A stretch of 64,000 nt of DNA from Megamerina dolium (taxonomy: Eukaryota > Arthropoda > Insecta > Diptera > Megamerinidae): NCBI GenBank assembly GCA_963854835.1, contig OY978529.1, forward strand, positions 13,043,139 through 13,107,138. The letters are read 5' to 3'. The notes beneath the pieces were generated by a model. That model worked only from the letters and a program-made list of their open reading frames with translations. It made no database searches and was not told the DNA's origin. Positions 45,876 to 57,015 of this stretch are shown piece by piece (the first letter of the stretch is position 1; each line of letters opens with the position of its first letter). Position numbers and translations under genes: made by a program.

Positions 45876-46696
45876 TCTTTAAAAGGCTTGTTCAGTTGAA
45901 CCTTCTTACAACTATCCCCAGAGCTCCTTCGTATATCAGTAATTCTATACACAAAGACCTACAAGTTGACACTATTAAAATAGATATAGAAAAGCATTGC
46001 CAACGTTACTCCGAACGGCTAAAAAATCTTCCAAACACTTGAAAAGGACTACAACACGAGATATTAAAGAAAAACTAAATCATACCATAAATCCAATACG
46101 GCGGCAAGTGCACCTTGAAAAGTGGTCGAATTTTTGAATCTCATGAATCCTGATTTTTCACCCATGTGCTAATTAATATTTATATACAGAAATAGTTCTC
46201 ATCTATTGGACTATATGTAAACCTAATAGGGAATTGATGACGACAGCTGAAAAGAAGGGTCAAGCTACATAAAGTGAAATATTGTACAGAGCTCTCCGAA
46301 ATGGCAGAAATCGAGTGGAAAGTCATTCGAAAAGAAGTTTCTCAAAATTGAATAGTGATTGAAATGATTTTGTGACAAAATAATAAGTTTTTTTTTTACA
46401 AACTAACATACCTTTTGCATAAATAATGCAGTAATTGCATTATTTGCGCGGGATATATTGACCCTGATGTGCTTAAGTTACGAGAGTGTAAAACGTTTTT
46501 ATCAACGACATAAATCAGGGTGCATTAAAAGGGGTTAAAAAGAGCAAAATCTTTCAAAACCAATGAAAAAAAATTTTGAAACACGCAGTTTCTCTTTTCA
46601 TTCTATACAGTTGACAATTAGCTGTACGCAACTGTACATAGTAGGTACAAATAAAACTGAATAGTAAAATATTACGCGTGAATATTGACTTTGACC
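45876..46696. other. Intergenic stretch, nothing recognised
   Basis: No protein frame or repeat recognised. Confidence 0.35.
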
Positions 46697-46830
46697 TCGT
46701 GGTGCAATAAAGCTAAGGTGATATAAACTGCATAACCTCACTTTTTTGGCAGCCATGGGCCAGCATTTATGCCTTTGATTTACACATTTTTAGTGCCTTT
46801 TTGAATTCTCATGCATTTTTGGGTAACTAC
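46697..46830. repeat. Unclassified repeat shared with 61195-61360
   Basis: GTGGTGCAATAAAGCTAAGR, CTCAC.TTTTTGGCAG, ATGCCTTTGATTTAC and TTCTCATGC.TTTTTGG occur in the same order in both places. The copy at 61195 has an extra 50 bp. No coding potential. Confidence 0.65.
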
Positions 46831-47602
46831 CAGTAGTTAGTTTTTCCACCGGAGGTTGCATCTTCCTATTTGTCGCGTCCACATCTGGGTACCGATTAGA
46901 AGATCTTCTTGACTGGATCAATTCTTCCGATCGCTCGAAACGCAAGTGTATTTTGATGCGCTTAACTATATCAATATCTCCATACAACTCATATATCTCG
47001 TGGTTGTACCTTATTCGGTACTCACAACACAACGCAAATATATAGATTTTTTTATTTAAACCATATTGGTAAAATCTACTCAGGCTGCTAGATATGGGCG
47101 TTAGTATTCAAAATATAACCTTATATTAGGCACTGAGAAGACCTGAGGAACAGGTTACATTCAGGCTCCAGTTATCAGTGAACTGGTGCATATACTCATC
47201 GTATCCGATTTTAAACTACTCAGTGGGCAGGCCGTCTACGCCTGTAGCTTTGTTGCTCATCAGCTTCATAATGTCGAGGTAAGAAAAACTTGTTATAGTC
47301 GGAATTGAGGTGTTCGGACAATATTTTCCATTGGCGGAATTGTTAAGGTTGCCATTCAGTAATTTGGGAAATTCTTCCCACTGTAGGCTCAGTACACTCT
47401 GGACATTTGTAAGTAGAGTCATATTTTTACCAAGACTAGACGATCCTCCGAAATATAAACCAACAATTTTCGAGCCATATCTAGTCAAAATTTGCGTTCT
47501 TTCATTAAAGTTGCCATCCATAACGATTATATCGATGGTGTATCGCACAAATGTTTTAAGTGAGAAATAACAACTTTTTAAGGACACAATACTTAATTTT
47601 TC
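46790..47602 (-). pseudogene. RTE-like non-LTR fragment, RT part, minus strand
   Basis: The minus strand has ITSFSYLDIMKLMSNKATGV followed by DGLPTE near 47216-47290, a typical start of an RT palm, and near 46960-47030 the EYRIRYNHEIYEL and DIDIVKRIKIH blocks found in the 41815 copy. The part between is deleted and the upstream end is cut by a small MITE at 47531-47720. Confidence 0.75.
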
Positions 47603-47720
47603 TTATCTTTTTAGGTAGGATTTGTTTGTTCAATATTTGATAGCAAGGTATTGCTTGGTAGTCATAGTCATTTTGACTTAAAAAAGTGTACTTAACACAT
47701 TTGGGCGCTACACCATCGAT
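47531..47720. mobile_element. Small MITE, ATCGATGGTGTA ends
   Basis: The left end ATCGATGGTGTATCGCACAA is matched in reverse at 47690-47720 (about 24 of 30 bases), with TA outside TCGATGG on both sides. Length 190 bp. A second copy is at 51520-51732 in similar flanking sequence. Confidence 0.7.
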
Positions 47721-48266
47721 ATGTAATTTGTATTATTTTACCACCAAAAAAAAAAACATGTCGGTACATGTAATCAGTAACAAAAAAGGATATAAGGATA
47801 GCTTTGATTGCTTTGACATCCAATATATGCCAATGTATGTATGTATATAAAAATTCAAAGCGAGTATTTTTTGAAATTATTAATTTCATAAAGAAATTAT
47901 GTTTACGACAAATTGATTGAGTCATTAGCAATAGCCAGAAAAAAATTGTGATAAGAAATAACTGGTGTCGTTACTGTTATTGCTGTTTAATGCTTTTTAA
48001 ATGTGGTTAAGCCTCAAGGTCGTTCGTTTCAAACTAATTATGAAAGTAAAAAACTTGCCCCCGCTGTAGTTGCTCTTTATGGCAAATAGAATCATTAATC
48101 AATTTGCAAAACAAGTTTTTTGTTTTTATTTCTGATAATACGCATATGAATAACTATAATAAATAATCGCAGAAACTGAAGTTAAAAATTGAATTGATTA
48201 ATTCTGTTAAAATTACATATTTGATGTATGTTCTCGGCAAAACAAAAATGCCTCAAAAACGGCCTT
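47721..48266. other. Intergenic stretch, nothing recognised
   Basis: No open frame or repeat recognised. Confidence 0.35.
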
Positions 48267-48735
48267 TTAAATGTGTATTTGGTACATTTTTGTGTGAACG
48301 CCTAATAAATGAACTTTTTCTATAGTTTTAACTTTTTTTTTGAGCTCTTTTTCGTATTCTCTTTCAGACTCACTATAATCGCAGACTGACAAATTATCTA
48401 TACCAAATAATCTATATACAACTTGACGCGACACGACGTAACACATTTTCGGATGAATAACCAATTACGTTTTATATAAATTCATTCAGTCACGATTTTG
48501 TCAAAATGTGAGTATTAAGGTCAGGTGTTTTGGTAGTATCTTTCAGCGCTGGTACACAGGGAAGGGCTATTTGGAAGTTGCATTTTTCAAGCAATTTCTC
48601 CATATTTTTGGCATTATTCTGATGTCTTTTGCGTCTGCATTTTTTTGCTCTTCGTCATTTTTACAATTCCACCAAATATCCAGCTTCACTTTACTTGACG
48701 TCAATTGGGTTTGGCGGCTGCTTATCATTCTTTGA
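48267..48735 (-). other. Possible decayed coding sequence, minus strand
   Basis: The minus frame 48464-48267 (65 residues: MVIHPKMCYVVSRQVVYRLF, then GIDNLSVCDYSESE and a lysine/glutamate-rich segment) looks protein-like, and upstream on the same strand (48691-48735) a piece reads DEVISKNDKQPPNPIDVK before a stop. The jockey-like insertion at 48753 splits this sequence. I do not recognise the family; a DNA-binding or transposon accessory protein would fit the composition. Confidence 0.3.
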
Positions 48736-48752
48736 TATGACTTCATCGACTA

Positions 48753-49170
48753 AACATTTCCGTATGTATTTCCGTATGTGCTGAGCTGAACGGTCTTTGG
48801 TCGACCAGTAAGGTCGAGTTCTTCCGGGACGTAGACCCATCCGTTCTTGGGAAGCTTGGATCCTGAGGTTCCGGACATCTGCCCACACTGTAATATTGGT
48901 CCGCACACTGTAGAACACCTCTTCGCGTGTGCTGCGAATCCTACAGACCTGCGAGTTGAGGCACTATGGACGGCTCCACATGATGTTGCAAGCTTCCTGC
49001 ATTTGCCGCTGCATGAGAGAGTGGATGACGGCGGCATCGATGCCAGCGGCGTCACTGACATCAACAACAACACCGATGCCAACGCCAACACCGACCCCTA
49101 CAACAACATGGTTGCCAATAATGGCATTAATTAACATTTCCGTATTCCTGCTGCTACAACAACAACAACA
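48753..49170 (+). mobile_element. 5'-truncated jockey-like non-LTR element with 13-bp target duplication
   Basis: ACTTCATCGACTA flanks it at 48740-48752 and 49171-49183. The plus frame 48847-49134 encodes the C-terminal Cys/His knuckle of jockey/I-group ORF2: CPHCNIGPHTVEHLFACAAN, then a PTDLRVEALW and VASFLHLPLHE stretch, and a final Asn/Thr/Ala-rich tail. A (CAA)n tail ends it at about 49157-49170. The short 5' part (48753-48845) is not in frame with it. Confidence 0.9.
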
Positions 49171-49183
49171 ACTTCATCGACTA

Positions 49184-49764
49184 GCTCGAGAAGAATTAAA
49201 AAATTTCTAAGAGCAAACGTGGTAATGGCTAACATCGGTAATACCGAAGATTAGATATCCTACACCTACACAGATAAATAGACACACTTTGGAAAAAAAC
49301 CAATAGTGCCGATTTTCAAAAATAATCCCATATTGATAATAATAATAGTGTTATACAATTATCATTGCCGAAAGTACTGTCGAGAATTTAAATTTCACTG
49401 ATATAACTTCTATGCATTTCTAGATGTAAATAGTAAGTAAGTAAGCGTATATGTCAATACTGTCAGATGATGGGGTATAATTGAGATGGTACATCAAAAC
49501 CTGCTTGTTATGGTGCTGATAGACGCTAATACAAAATACAATAAACAAATGAGAAATGACATCATACAAATCACATGGATGTTTAGATGATATAAGACAG
49601 TTTGTCTCACGATACAAAAATAACCCTGTTTTCGTTGGATAAATCTTATGTCTCATGTGTGTTTAAACCGAGAGTACATAATACAAAGTATATTAAAAAA
49701 ATCGAAATGTTTTTAATTTTTTCTGGATCTACGACATAATGACACTATCATCAACAAAGGTGTC
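49184..49764. other. Spacer, nothing recognised
   Basis: AT-rich. The minus frame 49656-49420 has no motif. Confidence 0.35.
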
Positions 49765-49865
49765 ACGCTGTTGGCATCCTCAGAGTTGGAAAGAGAGTCG
49801 CGTTGAATGGATCTTACGGTGAACGAGGGCAAGACGCAGTACTTAGTATCAACAAACAAAGAATC
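49765..49865 (+). mobile_element. Short RTE-like fragment
   Basis: CTCAGAGTTGGAAAGAGAGT, CTTACGGTGAACGAGGGCAA and TCAACAAACAAAGAATC match the RT region of the copies at 37190 and 41815. About 100 bp only. Confidence 0.8.
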
Positions 49866-50181
49866 TGAGCATTTTTATCGATGCGTATTGTGAGAGACAG
49901 CAAAAATTCAAAATACATGAGAATTGAATTTTGGCAGTACTTGAATAGGGTTTTGGGCATCAGTGCAGAATAGCCCACTTAAAGGAAAAAAAAAACATTT
50001 TTCGTATAGAGCCTATTTTTGTGAATATAAAAAACTAAAAATTGTATATTTGAAAAAAAAAATCGGTTAAAACAAAATATTGTCAAATTTGTTATTTTGA
50101 CCATAACTTTTACAATATTCAAAACAGGATATAAATGATATATATCACTGAAGAGGTATTAAAAATACATTTTTTCTTCTA

Positions 50182-51460
50182 CAGGGTCCGGCGCTCGAAG
50201 TGTAACCAATTAAAATAGGCAATAAATTCAGTTTGGAAAATTACTTTTACTCAATTCAAAGTACAAAATGTGTAAAAATATTACAAAATTCAGAATCAAT
50301 TCACTTTTGCTCGATATGACCACCTTTTGCCTTAACTATGGCTTTGAGACAGTCAACAAACGAATCGCAAGCTGCCCGAATGTGACTTGCAGTCATTTTG
50401 GGCCCACTCGCGGATAATCACTTTTTTCAGTGCTTCAAGACTGGTGTATCTTTTAGTTTGTACCTTGCTCTTCAAAATGGTCCAAAGAGAATAATCCATT
50501 GGATTCGCGTCTGGTGAATTCGAGAGCCATTGTGTGGACGTTATGAAGTTCGGAACGTTGTTTTTCAGCCATTCTTGGTTCGCTCGAGCTTTGTGAGACG
50601 GTGCCGAGTTCTGTTGAAACGTCCATGGTCTGCCACCGAAATGTTTGTCTGCCCACGGCTTCAAAGCAACCTCCAGAATACTTTCCCAATAATATATCGC
50701 ATTTACCTTGACGACGCCAGGCTCGATGAAAACGATTGGATGGCGACCATCTGTGGTTACAGTGGCCCAAACCATTATCTGTGGCGGGTGCTGCCTCCTG
50801 GTGGCCAATCGATGACTCAAATTCTCGTATGAACGGTTGGTCAAGTAAACCCTATCGTTTTGAGAGTTTACGAATTGCTCAATTGGAAAAATTTTCTCGT
50901 CAGAAAACACAATGTTCGGAAATTGACCGCTTTCGGCCAAGTGAAGCAACTCCTTCGCTCTCTCAAGTCTAACTTGTTGCTGTTTCGGTGTGAGATCATG
51001 CGTCTTTTGGATCTTGTAAGGCTTGAACTTCAGATCATTTTTCAATATGGGTCGGATATTTTCAGTTCTTTTGCCATTTGATTGGCACTTCGTCGGGGAT
51101 TTCGCTCAAGTCGCTTCTTCACTTTTTGAACCATCTCACGTGACGTTGCAGTCTTTTGATTACCACCTCCATGAGGTTTTTGATGCTACCAGTATTATTG
51201 TAACGAGTTACGGTGTAATAAACAAAACTTTTATTCACTTTAAGGGTTGTGATTTTCCAGCTAAATATAAAGCAATCACACTATTACGTTTGAAATCCAT
51301 CACTGATTTATTTTTCACGTTCACTTTTTGGCAAAATGCTTTTTTGCGCTTGTCAACAATACTCCAAACTGTCATTTAGCAAATTTTTAGGCAACTGATG
51401 CTCGTGCACTCGTGCTTCGCTAGCGGTCTGAAGTTGGTTACACTTCCAGTGCCGTATCCT
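50182..51460 (-). mobile_element. IS630-Tc1-mariner transposon, DD37D (maT-like), second Asp replaced
   Basis: The ends CAGGGTCCGGCGCTCGAAGT and, in reverse, CAGGATACGGCACTGGAAGT are inverted repeats of about 28 bp and are flanked by TA on each side (50180-50181, 51461-51462). Length 1279 bp. The minus frame 51045-50353 gives 230 residues with the first D in NIVFSDEKIF and the third in SNSPDANPMDYSLW, about 37 residues after the second position. That second position reads FQQNSAPSHK, with N where a catalytic D is needed. The N-terminal HTH part (MVQKVKKRLERNPRRSANQM) lies upstream, cut off by a stop near 51047. A frameshift near 50400 separates the C-terminal KAKGGHIEQK end, which stops at 50301. 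Confidence 0.93.
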
Positions 51461-51519
51461 GTAGTCAAAATTCACGTTCTCGCATTAAAGTTGCCGTACA
51501 TAACAATTATTTTGATATA

Positions 51520-51732
51520 TCGACAGTGTATCGCGCAAGTAACAAATAAATTTTTCAGAAGACACAATAGCACAATTCTTAATTTTTCTTATCTTGTTTC
51601 TGTAGGATTTGTTTGTTCAATATTTGCCGCATTTCTTTATACAAATATATTGATGGCAAGCTATTGTTTTGGTAGTCATAAGACATTTTCACGAAAAACT
51701 GTACTTAACACATTTGTGCGCTACACCATCGA
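51520..51732. mobile_element. Small MITE, second copy of the ATCGATGGTGTA family
   Basis: TCGACAGTGTATCGCGCAAG at the left and GTGCGCTACACCATCGA at the right, with an interior close to 47531-47720 (TTTCTTATCTTG, GTAGGATTTGTTTGTTCAAT). Flanked on the left by the same RTE-like sequence (51464-51519) as the first copy. Confidence 0.7.
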
Positions 51733-51808
51733 TTATGGGTTTTTATATTCACCAAAAATAGGCTCTATACGAAGAAAAAAAAAATTAATTTTTTCCTTTA
51801 GGTGGGCA

Positions 51809-53365
51809 CTTGTTCTCGTTTTTGACATTAATTGTCGGGGGGAAAGGATTTTCTGATATATATATTCTATTATGAACAAGGGATAATAACAATTAATTTT
51901 TCAACCTGCAGCACTGTTCCCAACATATCCTCGTGTCTCCTGGTGGATAGTCTTTAAGTTCTTCGTCATGTATTTGTACTCTGTCTCAGTTCAGATCCGA
52001 CAGCAAACAATATATGTATATTTTTCAGTGTTCTCCCTTCATGTTTTTTTTTTTTCATTTTACTGTCATATATATATATACACGTCCAAGAGATAAGCAC
52101 ACATAGAAGCACTTGCTTGTGTTGTTTTTTTTGTTTGTTTTTATTTGCATTTATACTTACATATATCCACATTTCTACTTCGTCGTTCTTCTTTTAAGTG
52201 CTCACGCGTCGCTCTCATTGTTCTGTTCTTTTGTATTTTGTTTCATCTCTGTTTTCTCATCACATTCTTCGCATTTGATACTCTGTTTTTGTGCTGTGTG
52301 TGTGTGCAAGGTCGTCCGCGTACAAATTTCCACATTACTTGAAGGTCGTCCTTCATATTTATTATTTCGTGTAGTTTTATTTATTTATTTATTTTTTGTT
52401 GTCTTCTGAGACGCTGCTAAACTTGCCATCTCTGTCTGCGGCGCTCTTCGTACACACTACGTATCGATGCAACTTTATGTGTTTGCAGTTGCTGTTGCTG
52501 CATAGTATGTCGTAAAAAGAGGTTATTCCCTATATTTTGTTTATTTTTTCATTAATTAATTCAAAAGTTTGTATTTGCGGTACAAGGTTGTTGTACTTTG
52601 ATATCGAAATTTCACTGAAAATAAATATGCATAGGCGTCGTTATTTAGGTATGCGCATATAGTTGCATACATATGTATATGGTGGCAGTTGATGCCTGCT
52701 TCTGATGTTTACATCGCATATTCACATATGCATCGATCAAATAACTTTTTCAAATGTTGTCCATTCGATTATATGAACAAATTAATACCATCGTAATATG
52801 CTGATATGTTGTTGTTTTTTTATGTGCCTTTATTATTTCTACTGTATTTGATTCAATTGTAATATTTTATGGAATCGTTTCTTCTCGTTTTCTTCTCTAT
52901 TCTTTATGGTGCTGGTTCTCTGTATATCTTCGCAATTGTGTGGTGGCTCTTTTATTTCGGTTAAGGTTAATGTACTTTATAATTATTTTTGTGTGAATTG
53001 TTGTTGTTACTAGGTCGTTGACATATTTGCCGGTTATTGTTGCTACATATTTGTGTATTGTTGTTGTTGTTGTTGGCTTGGGTATTGGTGGCGCTCTCTG
53101 ATAACACTGTCATTTGAATAATTGTGTCTATCAAGCTTTTGCCGCATTTGCGACTTCACCAATGGCGTTCGCTGGATTAGAGCGAGACGGACTACACATA
53201 TACTTACGTATGTATCATAGTTTGTTTTAACAAACAAAAATATGATAATGGAATTTTGTTAATAGAATAGATCCTCATCTTATCGACATTTAAGTAGCAT
53301 ATTTTAAATACCTACCACCTACTTATTTGCGAAATTAAATCTGGATCTCGTGTTTTTTTTTTCAG
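51809..53365. other. Upstream of the first Hr39 coding exon; likely 5' intron or leader
   Basis: AT- and T-rich, with a TTTA run near 52378-52396 and a TTG run near 53057-53076. It ends in a long T tract and CAG at 53365, a strong acceptor, so at least one 5' exon lies upstream of 53366, either here or outside the area I can resolve. No promoter could be pinned down. Confidence 0.5.
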
Positions 53366-53450
53366 ATTAATACCAATATGGTTCTACATCAGCGACATCT
53401 ATCAAATTTTTATAAATTGCACAAATAACCTAACAAGCAAGAGTCTGAAA

Positions 53451-56400
53451 ATGTCAAGTATTAAAATGGACAATTCCAGCATAGCAATTGCATCATCATC
53501 ATCATCATCATCATCAGCATTAGCGAATGCTGCTGGAACATCTACAAACTATGGTGCCACAATGTCTGGCAACACAATTGAACAGCCGACTAATGGCGGC
53601 GCTCAGGACAACACCGTTGGAACGCCTAGTATTAGTGTGTCGACAGCGACATCAATAACACGAAATAATGTTTCAGTAACAAATATAAAATGTGAAAAGG
53701 ATGAAATTGGAGCTGCAAATGGCAACATTGTGCCAGTAATAGCTTCAACGAGCTATTATAACAGTGGCTCAACTGGTAGCAACGGAGGTATGGTAATTGG
53801 GGTAGGCATACGTATACCGGTGCCAAAAGCAGAAGACTCCGATTCGGAAACGGAATTAACAAACATTGAAAATCGCAAAGTTACTCGTCGAGTAACATCC
53901 AGTAGTGATGCAAGTGGAGGTTATAATCCGGCAGGATCGTCTAATAATAATAATAATAATATTAATAATAAGAATGGTCCAAGACCTATGTCCTGGGAAG
54001 GGGAATTGTCCGAACCGGAAACGCAAGAATCGGAATTAATGGAGACAGAAAATTCTCTGAGCAATGGGCCGAGTGTAGTGAGTAATGGTTCGGGCATCAC
54101 GGTTATTAAAAACGAAGCTACCACAACAACGGTGCCACTGCTTCAGCAAGCACATACTACGACTCCGCAATCGATAAAACCCGAACTGGATCAGACTTCC
54201 AATGATCTTCCGAATACAACAGACATTTATTCGCCGCATATGAAGTTAAAATTGGCTCCCACACAAAGTGATCCCATCAATCTGAAATACGAACCTGATG
54301 GTGGGACCAATTCTCCTCTTCTGGCGCGTAATAAATCTGCAATTTTACCACTCCCAGCTAATCCCAGTCCAGATTCTGCCATACATTCCGTTTATACGCA
54401 CAGTTCGCCCTCACAATCACCACTTACATCGCGTCATGCACCGTATACACCGTCTTTAAGCCGTAATAATAGCGATGCATCGCACAGTTCATGCTATTCA
54501 TATAGCTCCGAGTTTAGTCCAACACATTCTCCAATTCAAGGAAGACATGCTCCACCCGCCTCAGCGCTTTATGGAAATTTCAATGGTTCATTGCATCATT
54601 CCGTTTTATATCGTCCAATTTCTATTGACAACAGTTGCACAGGTGCGAATACTAATCTACTGACGTCTGCGGTTGAAGCACAAAACCTCTCCATGGAAAC
54701 ACAGTTGTCTCCTATGAGTGTTGGGGTAGAGGGCTTACCTTCCTCAGCGGCTGGCATCTCTAGGCAACAGCTGATAAATTCACCCTGTCCGATTTGTGGC
54801 GACAAAATATCCGGCTTTCATTATGGCATCTTTTCTTGTGAATCCTGTAAGGGGTTTTTCAAACGTACTGTACAGAATAGAAAAAACTATGTATGTGTGC
54901 GTGGAGGCCCTTGTCCCGTCAGTATTTCGACGAGAAAAAAATGTCCTGCTTGTCGATTCGAAAAATGCTTACAAAAGGGTATGAAATTAGAAGCGATACG
55001 TGAAGACCGTACTCGTGGCGGTAGATCAACATACCAATGTTCGTACACCTTGCCCAATTCGCTCTTAAGTCCACTTTTGAGTCCCGAACAACAAGGCGCA
55101 TCAGCAGCAGTAGGAAACAGTCAGCAACAGCAACAGAATCAGCAGCATCATCAACAACAACCACATTTACAACATCAGCATCAGCGTTTAGCTACTGGTA
55201 GTATTGGGTTTCACTCACTAAATGGCATTGGCACATGTGCTACCCAAGTAGTCAAATGTGAGCAAGGTGGTGACATTACGTCTGGAAATAGTTCTTTAAA
55301 CAATTCTGCTTCTATGTGCAATGATTTGCATGCTAGCAATATTCCAATTCTGTTGCAGGTAATGCCACATGATAGGTATTTAATAATGAAAATGAATTTA
55401 ATAATCAAATGCTTTTTAGGAAATTATGGATGTTGAGCATCTTTGGCAATATAACGATACTGAATTAGCACGTCTTAATCAGCCACTTTCTGTATCATCC
55501 TCCACCTCATCTAGTGCAGCATCTATAGCTTCTTCTGCAGGTTCGAATACCAATAATCAAATGACAAATCCTCTGCTGGCCAGTGCAGGTCTATCTTCGA
55601 ACGGTGAAAACGCAAATCCTGATTTAATAGCACATTTGTGTAATGTTGCAGATCATCGCCTCTACAAGATTGTCAAGTGGTGCAAGTCACTGCCACTATT
55701 CAAGAATATTTCGGTATGTATCCTGGTTGTTTTTTTTACATAAAATCAATACTATTCATTATTAAATAAATTGCTTTTTTTTCAACTACAGATAGACGAT
55801 CAGATTTGTTTGCTGATCAATTCGTGGTGTGAACTTTTGCTTTTCTCCTGCTGTTTCCGTTCTATTGATACTCCAGGAGAAATTAAAATGTCACAAGGGA
55901 AGAAGATCAATCTAACAGCTGCTAAATCAGGTGGCCTTCAGGTAGCGTTATCCATGCGACATGTTTTGCATTATCACGTTTAAAATAATTCAATTTAAAT
56001 TTACAGGCCTGCATTGAACGAATGCTAAACCTGACGGACCATTTGAGACGATTACGTGTTGATCGTTACGAATATGTTGCCATGAAAGTTATTGTTTTAC
56101 TACAATCAGGTACTACAACATCTAGTTTAAACATAAATGAAACAAAATTGAATGAATTCTTTTTAGATACATCCGAACTGCAAGAGCCTGTAAAAGTGCG
56201 CGAGTGTCAGGAAAAGGCCTTGCAAAGCCTTCAAGCATATACACTCTCCCATTATCCCGACACGCCGTCCAAATTTGGAGAACTACTTTTACGTATACCA
56301 GATTTACAAAGAACTTGCCAGGTTTGTGTATCTATAGTCGAAGTGTCTTATTTAGTAATAATTCATTTGCTTTTATAGCTTGGAAAAGAGATGCTTACTA

Positions 56401-56462
56401 TAAAATCACGCGATGGTGGTGACTTCAATTTGCTTATGGAATTGTTGCGCGGAGAGCATTGA
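53451..56462 (+). CDS. Hr39: Nuclear receptor Hr39 (NR5 / FTZ-F1 group)
   Basis: Ligand-type transcription factor that binds DNA, mostly as a monomer in this group. Exons (first one from the acceptor at 53366): 53451-55358, 55420-55713, 55792-55941, 56007-56109, 56167-56321, 56379-56462, in frame to 897 residues. The N-terminus is low-complexity with Ser, Asn and Pro runs. The DNA-binding domain starts at C446; zinc cysteines are C446, C449, C463, C466, C482, C488, C498, C501. The P-box is [10 protein letters not shown] and the FTZ-F1-type extension is [14 protein letters not shown] Gln/His-rich hinge follows, then the ligand-binding domain from about 637, ending [12 protein letters not shown], an AF-2-like helix. 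Introns are only 57-78 bp. The 57-bp intron 4 has no stop and keeps the frame. No damage seen. Confidence 0.96.
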
Positions 56463-56808
56463 CGAACAGCGCAATACTTTACTAATATCCCCGCAGCTCC
56501 GTATGTCATTGTGGTAGTTTAAACAATAATACTGATTGGTGCACCAGCGCTCCATGGATCAAATTTTTGCCTAATACATACCAGCTCACCATACAATTCA
56601 ATAATAATTTAAGTTATTAAACCATCGACAAGATCAGAATTTTCGCGTCATATGAATCGTATAAATATTTTATATTTAAATTAAGAGAAGACAAATGTGC
56701 CTAAAACTGATAAACTGATAGAAAATATAATATAGGAATAATTTTGTAAAATTACAAAGCAAAAGAGTAGAAATGAAATGAGATATACGCAATGAAAAAC
56801 ACACACAC

Positions 56809-56811
<3 letters not shown>
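56463..56811 (+). other. Hr39 3' untranslated region
   Basis: Follows the TGA at 56460-56462. No polyadenylation signal close by; AT-rich sequence leads into a (CA)n then (TA)n tract. Confidence 0.5.
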
Positions 56812-56849
<38 letters not shown>

Positions 56850-56852
56850 TAA

Positions 56853-56884
<32 letters not shown>

Positions 56885-56942
56885 GTATATATATATATGT
56901 ATATATATATGTATATATATATATGTATATATATGTATATAC

Positions 56943-57010
<68 letters not shown>
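56812..57010. repeat. (TA)n / TATG microsatellite in the Hr39 3' region
   Basis: About 200 bp, preceded by a short (CA)n at 56801-56812, with TATGTATA interruptions in its centre. Y-I frames on both strands are not genes. Confidence 0.95.

Positions 57011-57015
<5 letters not shown>

Larger units (their letters stand above)
49964..51808. mobile_element. Copy of the AAGTATAGAATAGCCCACT foldback MITE, split by later insertions
   Basis: The left arm (49964 to about 50180: GCAGAATAGCCCACTTAAAG, CGTATAGAGCCTATTTTT, GACCATAACTTTTACAATAT) matches the left arm at 13767. A short right arm (AATAGGCTCTATACGAAG, then CCTTTAGGTGGGCA) lies at about 51757-51808. The DD37D transposon and an RTE-like scrap carrying a small MITE sit between the arms. 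Confidence 0.65.

Noticed and set aside
53632..55408. Antisense genes opposite Hr39
   Set aside because: The minus frames are leucine-rich mirror frames of the Ser/Asn/Gln codon runs of Hr39, with no motif of their own.
55359..55436. Hr39 ending in a short C-terminus at 55436 by read-through of intron 1
   Set aside because: The donor at 55359 and acceptor at 55419 are strong and the downstream exons restore the full ligand-binding domain in frame.
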